Program-made: the position numbers and the translations under genes
Source of the DNA: Neobacillus mesonae
GTDB lineage: Bacteria; Bacillota; Bacilli; Bacillales; Cytobacillaceae
DNA: 64,000 nucleotides
Reading direction: 5' to 3'
Assembly (NCBI RefSeq): GCF_001636315.1
Contig: NZ_KV440949.1
Span: 3,156,973 to 3,220,972, forward strand
Shown here: piece by piece, positions 17,289 through 26,800 of the stretch
Layout: the number at the start of each line of letters is the position of its first letter
Numbering within the stretch: the stretch's first letter is position 1
Notes under the pieces: model-generated
What the model saw: only the letters and a program-made list of their open reading frames with translations
The model's database searches: none
What the model was told of the DNA's origin: nothing

Positions 17289-18662
17289 ATGAGCAGAACA
17301 TTGCCAGTTACGAAAAATGATTACATAGATGTCGTGTTTGAGGATTTAACCCATGACGGGGCAGGGGTGGCAAAGGTTGACGGTTATCCCTTGTTTGTTG
17401 CAAACGGCCTGCCCGGTGAAAAAGCGAAGGTAAAGGTCATCAAAACGGGAAAAAGCTACGGTGTTGGGCGGTTGATTGAGCTTTATGAAAAGAGTCCCTA
17501 TCGTGTGGAAATTCCTGAGAACGAAAAACACAAATACGGCGGCTGCCAGCTGGAGCATATCAGCTATGAAGGCCAGCTTCAATACAAAGAAAACCAGGTG
17601 CGGCAGGTGCTTACCCGGATTGGTAAACTGGAGGATGTTGTGGTGCATCCCATCTTAGGAATGGATCATCCGCTTCACTACCGCAACAAGGCACAGGTCC
17701 CTGTGGGTGAAAAGGACGGAAAGCTTATTGCTGGATTTTTTAAACCAAGAAGCCACGAAATTGTCGATACAGAAGAAAGCTTTATTCAGCTGCCGGAAGT
17801 TAATGAAGCTGTTCAAACCGTAAAGGAGATATGCAGTGAATTAGGGATTCCGGCGTACCATGAAGAATCGCATAAAGGGGTCTTGCGCCATATTATGGCC
17901 CGTTACGGAAAGCAAACTGGCGAACTGATGGTGGTCATCATTACAAGAACAGGGGATATTCCTCACAAAAATAAGCTTGTAGAGGAAATCATTGCAAAGC
18001 TTCCTAAAGTAAAATCGATTGTTCATAATGTCAATTCAAAACGGACGAATGTCATTCTTGGTGAAAAAACAACAGTTCTTTGGGGCAGCGAGGTCATCTA
18101 TGACTATATCGGTGATGTGAAATTTGCTATTTCTGCTTTATCGTTTTATCAGGTCAATCCAGTTCAGACAAAGGTGCTCTATGACAAAGCGCTTGAATAT
18201 GCCAACCTGAACGGCGAAGATAGTGTAATTGATGCCTATTGCGGCATTGGAACGATTTCATTATTTCTAGCTCAAAAAGCCAAGAAGGTATTCGGGGTAG
18301 AAGTTGTCCCAGAAGCGATTGAGGATGCAAGACGAAATGCCAAGCTAAATAGTAAGACAAACGTAGAATTTGCAGTCGGAGAAGCGGAGACTGTAATTCC
18401 AAAGTGGTATAAAGAAGGTAATGTTGCCGATGTATTGGTGGTTGACCCGCCGCGCAAAGGCTGTGATGAAGCATTACTGCAAACGATTATAGATATGAAG
18501 CCGAAAAAAGTGGTGTATGTATCATGTAATCCGGCGACATTGGCACGTGATTTGCGGATTTTAGAAGATGGGGGATACAAGACACTGGAAGTGCAGCCAG
18601 TGGACATGTTCCCGCATACTACACATGTGGAGTGCTGCTCACTACTTGTAAGAAAAGATTAA
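17289..18662 (+). CDS. rlmCD: 23S rRNA (uracil-5-)-methyltransferase RlmCD
   Basis: The 457-residue SAM-dependent enzyme methylates uridines of 23S rRNA at C5. An N-terminal TRAM domain ([20 protein letters not shown]) is followed by the RumA-type catalytic domain: [14 protein letters not shown] (SAM site), [11 protein letters not shown], and [14 protein letters not shown] with the catalytic cysteine. The ATG at 17289 follows AAAAGGAAG; the longer frame has no better site. The usual Fe-S cysteine cluster of RumA-type enzymes (ending CGGC) is reduced to GGC in [13 protein letters not shown], so a 4Fe-4S cluster is unlikely. The AT-rich accessory island begins right after its terminator. Confidence 0.92.
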   Translation: MSRTLPVTKNDYIDVVFEDLTHDGAGVAKVDGYPLFVANGLPGEKAKVKVIKTGKSYGVGRLIELYEKSPYRVEIPENEKHKYGGCQLEHISYEGQLQYKENQVRQVLTRIGKLEDVVVHPILGMDHPLHYRNKAQVPVGEKDGKLIAGFFKPRSHEIVDTEESFIQLPEVNEAVQTVKEICSELGIPAYHEESHKGVLRHIMARYGKQTGELMVVIITRTGDIPHKNKLVEEIIAKLPKVKSIVHNVNSKRTNVILGEKTTVLWGSEVIYDYIGDVKFAISALSFYQVNPVQTKVLYDKALEYANLNGEDSVIDAYCGIGTISLFLAQKAKKVFGVEVVPEAIEDARRNAKLNSKTNVEFAVGEAETVIPKWYKEGNVADVLVVDPPRKGCDEALLQTIIDMKPKKVVYVSCNPATLARDLRILEDGGYKTLEVQPVDMFPHTTHVECCSLLVRKD

Positions 18663-18688
18663 AATACGAGATGTACCGTGTGTAAGTT

Positions 18689-18716
18689 AAACCTTCCTTT
18701 TTCGGAAGGTTTTTCT
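18689..18716 (+). terminator. Rho-independent terminator after rlmCD
   Basis: AAACCTTCC (18689-18697) and GGAAGGTTT (18704-18712) form the stem, with five T residues after it. Confidence 0.9.
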
Positions 18717-19030
18717 CTAAACCATACTCTTTCCTTTAACATATATGATAAAGCGAGGTATATCTGTCATTTTAAAATATCATTTACGGTTATTCTATTT
18801 GTCTCGCGTTGATTAAAAAAGTTTCAAAGACTTTTTAACGTCCTCCTTAGTTTTCCAACACGTCCCAAATGTTTCCTTGTTTCAAGTCTAAGGCTAACTA
18901 TATTTCTACATGATGGAATCCACTATTTTGACCTTAAATAACATATTTATATATTTAATAATCTCTTAATATTCCAATATATATCATTAATTGATAAAAT
19001 TATACAAAGAGAATGTAAGGGGAAAAATAT
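18717..19030. other. Island boundary region between rlmCD and the SIR2 unit
   Basis: No gene is visible in these 314 bases. GC content falls sharply toward the right. An AT-rich promoter region with TGATAAAATTATAC precedes AAGGGG, the ribosome binding site of the next gene. The stretch may hold the left junction of an inserted element, but no duplicated att core was identified. Confidence 0.35.
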
Positions 19031-20338
19031 ATGGATAATCAAACTTACCAGTTTCTAGGTAGATATTTTTTGGAGTACGTAGATACTAATTCGTTTAAAA
19101 ATAAAGTTAATACAGAACTTAATTATAATCCTGCAGAATTTAGTGTCGAAAAAGCTTATGAGGATATAACAGAGAACGCTATTAGTAATAAACTTAAGCT
19201 CGATAATATTCTCTTTGAAAATATTTTGTACAGTGACTTAAAAAATGTTTTTATAGAGAATCTTGAATTTAATCCTAATCTTGATGCTACCATTTTTAGA
19301 AGTAGAATGGAAACCTTTATTGAACATGTCAACTTTGGAAAGTTATCAAATGACTTAGAGCGATACATGAGTCCGGATGGATTCTTATTAATGGAAAGTA
19401 TATCAACTTCTAAGTTAGGTACTTTCTTTCTTGCTGGCTTTGATTTTGTAGCAAATGAAGATGGGAAAGTAAAATCAATCCGTATGTTATTTGCTAATGT
19501 TGTACCTCTAACAAGTTCCCCTAATTTAGGTTATTTTTTAGCAGGTCTAGATATTGATCTAGAAAATAAAGTAGGTCTAGTTCTGCTTAAGAATATATCT
19601 AATGATATAGATGATAAGGTAGAGGAAGAAGAGGAAGCCAAATGGGAAAAATCAATCATAAAATATTTTAATAAGGTTAGAAGATTAGTTTATCCTATCT
19701 TGGGAGTAAGAACTTCCATTAGTTACAAAAATGATAGAAAAGCAATGTTTAAAATGTGTAAAGAGTTAGAGGCAGATTTACTTGAAGAGTCTAGAGATGA
19801 AATGTCACGAAGACTTGGAGATGAAGGTGATGTTTCAGTGTCTGTTGATACATTACTTTTAAAATTACTCCCAAGATCTGTGGTGCCTAATAGAGAACAA
19901 CGTGATAAGTTAATTAAGAGATTTCAAGCGTTACTTCTAGGAACATACATAAATACTGTTACGGATGATGATGGTTTAATAGAAATTGCTAAAGAAAGAG
20001 GTTTGGTAGGGTTTGCCACAAATATATCGTTTAGATCCGGTAATGCTTCTAAAGGAGCTACAGGTACCTCAATAAAGGATAAACCTATTGCTGGAGAAAT
20101 AATGTTCCATAGCCTATATACCGACTTCAGCGAGTCCCTAGAGCTCCCACAATGGTCTGTTTCTTGGTTCGCTGATTACGAACAGACAAACTCTACAGAT
20201 ATAGAGGTTATACCTACAACAATTAAGTCAACTAAGAACTACCTTTTATTAACTTTTAAAAATCGAAACTATTTAAATAAGGGGTTGATAAAACATGTCG
20301 TTAATTACATTCTTAAATACCGCAACCAAGGAACTTGA
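19031..20338 (+). CDS. Unknown 435-residue protein, partner of the SIR2 gene
   Basis: I do not recognise a family. The 435-residue product is soluble, acidic and has no signal or membrane helix. The N-terminal third is rich in Asn/Glu/Phe helices. A middle block (FLLMESISTSKLGTFFLAG, then LGYFLAGLDIDLENKVGLVL) looks beta-rich. An acidic hinge (DDKVEEEEEAKWEKS, about residue 200) leads to a helical region and a C-terminal beta part. ATG follows AAGGGG. Its last 44 bases overlap the start of the SIR2 gene in another frame, so the two are surely co-expressed. By analogy with two-gene NADase defence systems it may sense a phage product or restrain the SIR2 protein; this is inference. Codon use is AT-rich. 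Confidence 0.75.
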   Translation: MDNQTYQFLGRYFLEYVDTNSFKNKVNTELNYNPAEFSVEKAYEDITENAISNKLKLDNILFENILYSDLKNVFIENLEFNPNLDATIFRSRMETFIEHVNFGKLSNDLERYMSPDGFLLMESISTSKLGTFFLAGFDFVANEDGKVKSIRMLFANVVPLTSSPNLGYFLAGLDIDLENKVGLVLLKNISNDIDDKVEEEEEAKWEKSIIKYFNKVRRLVYPILGVRTSISYKNDRKAMFKMCKELEADLLEESRDEMSRRLGDEGDVSVSVDTLLLKLLPRSVVPNREQRDKLIKRFQALLLGTYINTVTDDDGLIEIAKERGLVGFATNISFRSGNASKGATGTSIKDKPIAGEIMFHSLYTDFSESLELPQWSVSWFADYEQTNSTDIEVIPTTIKSTKNYLLLTFKNRNYLNKGLIKHVVNYILKYRNQGT

Positions 20339-21524
20339 AATAACTGAGTACAGAGTGTTGGAGAAGGTATTAAATATAATACATCAAACCGGTGATAGAT
20401 TTAACGAATTTAAATATAAAGATGTTATTAAAAACGAAATGGACTTATTTATTATTAATGAACTAATAAAAAACGAAGTATTAATAAAAAGTCTACTCTG
20501 CGAATGTACAACAAACGATATTAGCGCTTTTATTGGTTATGAAGATAAGAACTGTCCAACCTGTGGTAAGTCTGTACTAGATAATAATCATGAAACAATA
20601 GATTATTATTCAATAAAGGAAAAATCAAAGATAGAAAGTTTAATAAACGAATTATCAATAATTGAGTATGTTATCGATTTTACAATGGGTAATCTTACCG
20701 ATTTAATTAAGAAAAAGGAATCTATAGTACCTTTTATTGGGTCTGGTGTTTCTATTCCGTTAGATTTACCTTCTTGGGGTTCGATGATAAAAGATCTTAA
20801 AGATGAGATGGAAGAAATGTTTAGACCTGCTTTTTTAAGATATATAGACTCAGGAAATTACCTAAAGGCACTTACATATCTCCAAGAGAATTCGCTTCTG
20901 GATAAAGACCAAATTAAAGAAAAAATTTATGGGGAATTTGATAAAATACCAAAAGACATTTTATACAAAGAAGACAGCAACTATCCAGATTTATATAATT
21001 TAAAACCACCATTCTATATAACTACTAACTATGACAATTTTTTAACTGATTATATAAGCAAGATAGAAAGCAATGTAACTGTACCTTATACCTGGAAAGA
21101 TATTATTAATACACAAAATTTAATACTCGAAAATAAAAAAAGAGTGTTTCATATTCATGGTCATATCCAAAAACAAGATACAATGATTGTAACTGATGAG
21201 GACTATATTGATCTTTATAATCAAACAAATCTTAAGGATAAGTTATTAGGAATAATGGGTTCAAATTATTTGCTATTTATTGGTTTTTCTTTTAATGATG
21301 AATTCTTTAAGAAGTTATACATTGATATAACATCTTCTATTAAAGGTATCCATTATATTATTCTACCAAACATATCTTTAGAAAACGCAAAAAAAATAAG
21401 TGCTAAAGCTCCAGGTCTTAGAATAATCGGGATTAATGTACAAAAAGATGAAAAAGGTAAATATATTGTGCAGGACTATGTAAGAGCTGTAAGAACTGTT
21501 ATAAATACGTTAATAAATCGCTAA
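20295..21524 (+). CDS. SIR2-like (sirtuin-fold) domain protein, probable NADase effector
   Basis: The 409-residue protein ends in a SIR2_2-type domain (about residues 143-360). It shows the nucleotide loop PFIGSGVSIP (from 146), TTNYDNFL with Asn245, FHIHGH with His286 and His288, and LLFIGFSFNDEFF near 327. These match the Asn and His used by defence SIR2 NADases. The N-terminal 140 residues are helical and carry a zinc-ribbon-like set Cys69, Cys71, Cys87, Cys90 (CPTCG). ATG at 20295 follows AAGGGG inside the end of the upstream gene. Family knowledge suggests NAD+ depletion on phage attack. The partner differs from ThsB, HerA or Argonaute partners known to me, so the system type is open. 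Confidence 0.85.
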   Translation: MSLITFLNTATKELEITEYRVLEKVLNIIHQTGDRFNEFKYKDVIKNEMDLFIINELIKNEVLIKSLLCECTTNDISAFIGYEDKNCPTCGKSVLDNNHETIDYYSIKEKSKIESLINELSIIEYVIDFTMGNLTDLIKKKESIVPFIGSGVSIPLDLPSWGSMIKDLKDEMEEMFRPAFLRYIDSGNYLKALTYLQENSLLDKDQIKEKIYGEFDKIPKDILYKEDSNYPDLYNLKPPFYITTNYDNFLTDYISKIESNVTVPYTWKDIINTQNLILENKKRVFHIHGHIQKQDTMIVTDEDYIDLYNQTNLKDKLLGIMGSNYLLFIGFSFNDEFFKKLYIDITSSIKGIHYIILPNISLENAKKISAKAPGLRIIGINVQKDEKGKYIVQDYVRAVRTVINTLINR

Positions 21525-21559
21525 TAAATATCTATCTTGTATGGACCAATAAATTTTTT

Positions 21560-21604
21560 GTAAACATCATTACACTAATATATCTGCGATCACTATCCAA
21601 ATCA
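21560..21604 (+). repeat. Diverged dispersed repeat, copy 1 (behind the SIR2 gene)
   Basis: The segment starting GTAAACATCATTACACT aligns, with roughly three quarters identity over about 46 bases, to the segment at 28723-28769. Shared cores are GTAAACA, ATCTGC and ATCACT. It lies 36 bases after the SIR2 stop codon in direct orientation relative to copy 2. Confidence 0.55.
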
Positions 21605-21721
21605 AGAAGAGGCTACAGATAAATCAACATGCAAACATATGTATGTTGAACCCTTGAAATATTCGAACAATATCCAATAAAGCACCAAGTGAATATTCTA
21701 TATAAAACTCACCAACACCCC

Positions 21722-21771
21722 ATGAGTTACCACATACACTCCGCGCACGTGGAGTGTATGTGGTAACTCAT
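21722..21771. repeat. Perfect 21-bp inverted repeat (palindrome P1)
   Basis: Bases 21722-21742 (ATGAGTTACCAC... ending ACACTCC) are the exact reverse complement of 21751-21771, around an eight-base loop GCGCACGT. After the right arm comes TTTTAAAA. Related half-sites occur at 22409-22425 and 22519-22541, and the core CACTCCGC-CACGTGGAGTG recurs at 34447. It may be a terminator or the end of a mobile element carrying the dead recombinase. Confidence 0.8.
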
Positions 21772-21830
21772 TTTAAAAGAAGGCAACTAAAGAATGGCAA
21801 GTTGCCTTTGTATAGAGTTTTTACACTACT

Positions 21831-22404
21831 TGTAAAGGGTTAATGAAGGTGGATTGGATATGGATCTCACCATCGTTTGTACAAGTAATTTTCTCAACTA
21901 ATGAAGGAAGAATTTGAGGTGTTAGTTCTTCTTATGAAAGAACATTTGTAGTTCTTTGATTTTATTATCTGTTAGTTCGAGCTACTCAATTAACTCTTCC
22001 CTTGAGATAATATCATCAGTGAACAAATTGACGTAACTTAATTTCTTTTGCTTTAAAGCATCAATTTCTGAGTGGATTTTTTTCAGCTCTTTCTGAAATT
22101 GATGCTTTTTATAATTGAGTTTTTTTAATAAATTTATGCACAAAACTTTCTTCCTGTAGGATATTGTACAGAGGTTTTAAATCATTCATGATAATTTGCA
22201 ATAACTCTATTTCACGAACTACCGTCTTATTTAAACAGAATGTATCACCATTTCTCAGATTTCCTTCACATCGATACCTTTTTGATTAGCCTTATACCAC
22301 ATCCCTTTATTGCATTCATCGCAATAAAGCAAATTAGTAAATAGATGTTTATATTGCGCCGTACCTGTTTTAATAAACGGTAGGATAAACCCGCCAGCAT
22401 CATT
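21831..22404 (-). pseudogene. Decayed large serine recombinase, C-terminal part
   Basis: No open frame remains, but minus-strand translation with frame changes reads as the C-terminal half of a large serine recombinase. A zinc ribbon starts near 22310 with LLYCDECNKGMWYKANQKG; after a one-base frameshift it continues YRCEGNLRNGDTFCLNKTVV. A Lys/Glu-rich coiled coil follows (FQKELKKIHSEIDALKQKK, LFTDDIISREELIE). The end reads TPQILPSLVEKITCTNDGEI then HIQSTFINPLQVV and the stop at 21831. Several internal stops and frameshifts are present, and the catalytic N-terminal domain is missing. It marks a past integration event in the island. Confidence 0.8.
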
Positions 22405-22408
22405 GTGT

Positions 22409-22541
22409 TGCCACATACACTCTACACCCTGCGAAGTGTGGTGTGGTTGGAGTTAGTGTAAATATATTAGAAGAAATGAATTCTGAATGTAGAATTCGTT
22501 CTTTTTCCATGTTACTAAGAGTGTGTTTCGCAACTCATTTT
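22409..22541. repeat. Structured region with degenerate copies of palindrome P1 and a terminator
   Basis: GTTGCCACATACACTCT (22409-22425) resembles the left arm of palindrome P1, and GAGTGTGTTTCGCAACTCAT (from 22519) resembles its right arm. Between them lie ACACT/AGTGT and CCACA/TGTGG pairings. A terminator-like hairpin also lies here: AGAAATGAATTCT...AGAATTCGTTCT followed by TTTTT (about 22464-22507). The right arm lies within the last codons of the membrane protein gene. Confidence 0.6.
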
Positions 22542-23303
22542 CAAAAAGTATTTTCTCTCAGCCTCAGTAATAATTCTTTGGTGTGCAGGTATACAAATAG
22601 TTAGAAGCGCAAGGAAAATAGAGAATAATCCTATTGCATTTGAAAGGTTAATGAATGTAAATTGTTTAATCATTGAATGTAATTCGTTTAAGAAAATCCA
22701 TTTTGAGAAATCAGTTAATTTAAATGCCAGTAGACAAATAAATACATAGTATCCGTAAATCGTTAAATTAATACCATAATGAATTAGTAAGTATGCAATT
22801 TGTTTTTCTACAGACAGAAATGGAGATAAATTTTTTAATTTCACTTCGGTAGTGTGTTCTTTTTCCCCATGCGTAGGAAAAATCCTTTTCAATCTCCAAA
22901 AGAAGCAAAATTTTATCGACATACTTAAATTTAAAAATCCAATAAAGAAAAAACTTATTACAAAAATAATAACAAGTATATTATGGATGATCACAAGGTT
23001 GATTAGTTCTGTTAAAAATAGAGCTACAATAATTACTAATGAGTATTGAATGAAATACAATGTCAACAAAATAAGATATTTAATGTTGTATTTAGAGAAT
23101 GTGCGTCTAATAGAGAAAATAACTACTTGAATAATAGATGTTGCCATATAGACTAGTAGGAAATATGCCTTGATATCCTCTACTGTGTATGGGATTGAAA
23201 TAATAATTAATAAAATAGTTTGTAGAAAAACTAACTTAAGTTCAATGATAGATAGGTAAGCTACATTAGCTAAATTCATCACTTTTAAATATATATTTTT
23301 CAA
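22515..23303 (-). CDS. Polytopic membrane protein of unknown function
   Basis: The 262-residue product has about six hydrophobic segments. Two or three form an N-terminal cluster, and more lie at roughly residues 85-130, 165-195 and 220-245. They are separated by short polar loops such as KRIFPTHGEKEHTTEVKLKN. No family was recognised. It is divergent from the Avs-like gene, separated by nearly 600 AT-rich bases, and its last codons overlap a palindrome-like repeat arm, so the 3' end may have been altered by an insertion. The start ATG has only a weak upstream GGAG-like site (GAGGAGCG in the leader). Composition matches the island rather than the core genes. Confidence 0.6.
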   Translation of the reverse strand: MKNIYLKVMNLANVAYLSIIELKLVFLQTILLIIISIPYTVEDIKAYFLLVYMATSIIQVVIFSIRRTFSKYNIKYLILLTLYFIQYSLVIIVALFLTELINLVIIHNILVIIFVISFFFIGFLNLSMSIKFCFFWRLKRIFPTHGEKEHTTEVKLKNLSPFLSVEKQIAYLLIHYGINLTIYGYYVFICLLAFKLTDFSKWIFLNELHSMIKQFTFINLSNAIGLFSIFLALLTICIPAHQRIITEAERKYFLKMSCETHS

Positions 23304-23897
23304 TTTTGAAAACGCTCCTCAAACAATAAATATTGATATATAGATTTTTTATAAATATAAACATAATATCTTGTATTTTATATCTTCTTTTTGTGGAAAA
23401 TTTTATTAAGGTGTATTATAACTTTAATAAGAATAAATGTTCGATAAATATACTCATACTTTCAAAAAAGGTACATATATCCAAAAGTCAAAATATATAT
23501 TAAGCTAAAATTATTAGTTTATTTAATTATCTCAACATGAAACAAGTGATGCAATGGAGGATGAAAATAAAAAAAGTAGAAATAGCTTTTTAATACCGGA
23601 TTTCCTTCAATTTGTAACTAACAACATAGCAATTTCAGCTAGTAGGAAATCTTTATTTTAACTCTTGCAAAAGAATGCTGGTTTGAAGTGGATCATTTCT
23701 GAAAGGTCTATTTTAATTGTGCATATGCGGATAGAAGAAATTAATTTGTAATAATTATTCTATAATATAAACATCAACTATAAATTTTTTTATTCATATC
23801 AGTTTTATAAAATTGCTATTTTATTAAAAACTCCTCATATTAGTTTTATTTAAAAGATTATGAAATGGTTTTACTAAATCAAAAACGAGGTGGAACT
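23304..23897. other. AT-rich intergenic region upstream of the Avs-like gene
   Basis: No supported gene was found in about 594 bases. A 35-codon frame beginning near 23554 has no ribosome binding site. Promoters for the divergent membrane gene and the Avs-like gene should be here; very high AT content makes any single choice unreliable. The Avs ribosome binding site ACGAGGTGG is at about 23885-23893. Confidence 0.4.
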
Positions 23898-26800
23898 ATG
23901 ATTAAACCAGATTGGAATATCTTTAAAGCAAAATTTAGTGAGAACCCACAAAGTAATTTTGAATGGTTATGTTATCTTTTATTTTGCGTAGAGTATGGAA
24001 AAGAGTTCGGAGTTTTTAGATATAAAAATCAGTCTGGAATTGAGACTAATCCAATTTCGGTAGATAAAGAAGTTATTGGATGGCAAGCAAAATTTTATGA
24101 AACAACTTTATCAGATCATAAGGGTGAATTGATTACAACTTTAACAAAAAGTAAACGAGATTACCCGGATATAAATAAAATCATTTTTTATACTAATCAA
24201 GAATGGGGACAAAGCCATACTTCCGAAAAACCTGAACAAAATGATCCTCAAGCAAAAATCGATATTGAAACTAAAGCTAGTCAACTTGAAATTCAAGTTG
24301 AATGGAGAACAGCGAGCTTTTTTGAATCGCCATTTGTTACTTTGGAAAATGAGCTTATTGCTAAACATTTCTTTAGTTTTGAAAAGGGCATCTTCCAACT
24401 TTTATCGGAAAAGAAATTTCATACTGAGGCTATTTTAGAAAGTATTCAAACATCTATTAATTATCAAGATAAAATTTTGGAGATTAATAGAAGTAATCTG
24501 CTGCAAGATATTCTAGGCCAAATTGAACGAGAACAAGTTCTAATTGTGACAGGTATGGGTGGTGTTGGGAAAACGGCTGTTATTAAAAAACTGTATGAAA
24601 ATGTGAAGGGAAATACTCCTTTCTATATTTTTAAAGCAAGTGAGTTTGAAATTAGTAACATTAATAATTTATTTGGTGGAAATAGTTTTAATGATTTTAT
24701 TGATGTTCATAAAGAAGATGCAAGAAAATTAATAGTGGTTGATTCTGCTGAAAAGATATTAGATATAGAGAAAACTGATCCATTTAACGAATTTATATCT
24801 ACTTTAATTAAGCATGAGTGGAAAATTATATTTACTGCCAGAAGTAATTATTTGTCTGATTTGGACATGCAGTTTATAGGTCACTATAAAGTGAAGCCTT
24901 TCAAATTCTATGTTGAAGCTTTATCAATGAAAGAATTAGTGGAATTTGCTCAAGAGTATGATTTTAATTTACCAAGTGATGAGAAACTGCTAGAGGTACT
25001 TAGAAATCCGTTTTATTTAAATGAGTATTTAAGATTTTATGATAATGAAGAAGTAGTTGATTATCTAATTTTTAAAGAAAAATTATGGAATAAGTTAATA
25101 AAAAAATCGAAGCCAAATAGAGAACAATGTTTTATGAAAATTGCTTTTCAAAGGGCAAGTGAGGGACAATTTTTCATTTCATCAAACTTTGATGAAGTGA
25201 CAATATCTTCTTTAGTACAAGATGGTGTTTTAGGTTATGAAGTTGCAGGTTATTTTATAACACATGATATATATGAAGAGTGGGCTTTGGAAAAAATAAT
25301 AGAGTCTGAATATATCAAAAGAGTAAGTTTGCATGAGTTTTTTGATAAAATCGGAGAATCTTTGCCTATTCGTCGAAGTTTTAGAAAATGGGTATCTGAT
25401 AAACTTTTAATGGAGGATAGTTCGATTGAAAATCTTATTGAAGAAGTTTTTGGAGCTGAAGATATCCCATATTTTTGGAAAGATGAAATGTTAGTGTCAG
25501 TTTTGCTTTCACCATACTCTGATTATTTTATTAGTTTATTTGAAAGTGAAATATTAGAAAATGATCAGAAATGGTTAAAAAGAATAACCTTTTTATTAAG
25601 GTTAGCATGCAAAGAAGTTGATGAGGATTATTTAAAATTAATAGGTTTCGATAAATATTCAATATCAGAAATGAAGTATATAGTTACTAAACCAAAAGGA
25701 CAAGGTTGGGAAAGTGTAATTAAGCTAATTTATAATTACAAAGATTCTTTTGAAATAGAAACAGTAAACTACATACTACCTGTGATTTATGAATGGAATA
25801 ATAAATTTAAAAATGGTGAAGCAACTAGGCTAGCAGCTTTGATAGCTTTGAAATATTACGAAGTAATTATAGAAAAAGATAATTATGCTTATAGAGGGAA
25901 TGATACTGAAGAGAAAATAATTCAAACTATTTTATATGGGGCAAGAGAAATTAGCGATAAACTTTCAGGGATTTTTTCAGAAGTAATTAATAATAATTGG
26001 AGGAAATACAGAGATCCATATTATAGCCTAGTAAATGCTATTTTATCTAAGTTAGGTGATAATCAAGAAGTATTAAGAATTCTACCTGATTATGTATTAC
26101 AGTTAGCTGAATTGTATTGGGTTAAACCTAATAAAGTGCCACACCCCTTTAATAATAGGTTAGATGTTTCAGATGATTTCTCTATAGAGGGAGATAAAAG
26201 TGTTTATCATCCTTCTAGTGCATACCAAACTCCGATTTATTGGCTTCTAAAGTACTCTTTCAAAGAAACTGTAGATTTTATTCTTAGATTTGTAAATAAA
26301 ACTGTAGAAAGCTATGTGGATTCTGATTTAGCCAAAGGGGAAGTAGAAGAAATCGAGGTTTATATTAACGATAAGGTAATTAAACAATATATAAGTAATA
26401 GGCTGTGGACTGCCTATAGAGGAACACAAGGTTCACCAGAAATTTTTGAGTCCATACATATGGCATTAGAGAAATTTCTTCTTGAAAGAGCGGAGAATAC
26501 GGATTCAAAAATATTGGAAAATGTTCTACTGTATCTAATAGAAAACTCGAAATCTGCGTCTATAACGGCGGTTGTTTCAAGTATAGTTTTAGCTAATCAT
26601 GAAAAAACTTTCAATATAGCTAAGGTTTTATTTCAAACTAAGGAATTCTTTTTTTACGATAGTAGTCGAAGGATATTGGACCAAACTGCAAAAAGCACAT
26701 TTATGATTGGATATGGATTGAATTATAAAGACAAGATCCATAAAGAAGAAAGAATTAATAGTTGTGATGATAAGCATAGAGAAAAAAAGCTTGAAACGAT

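Noticed and set aside
23554..23661. 35-codon frame upstream of the Avs-like gene
   Set aside because: No ribosome binding site and no recognisable protein features in a very AT-rich region.
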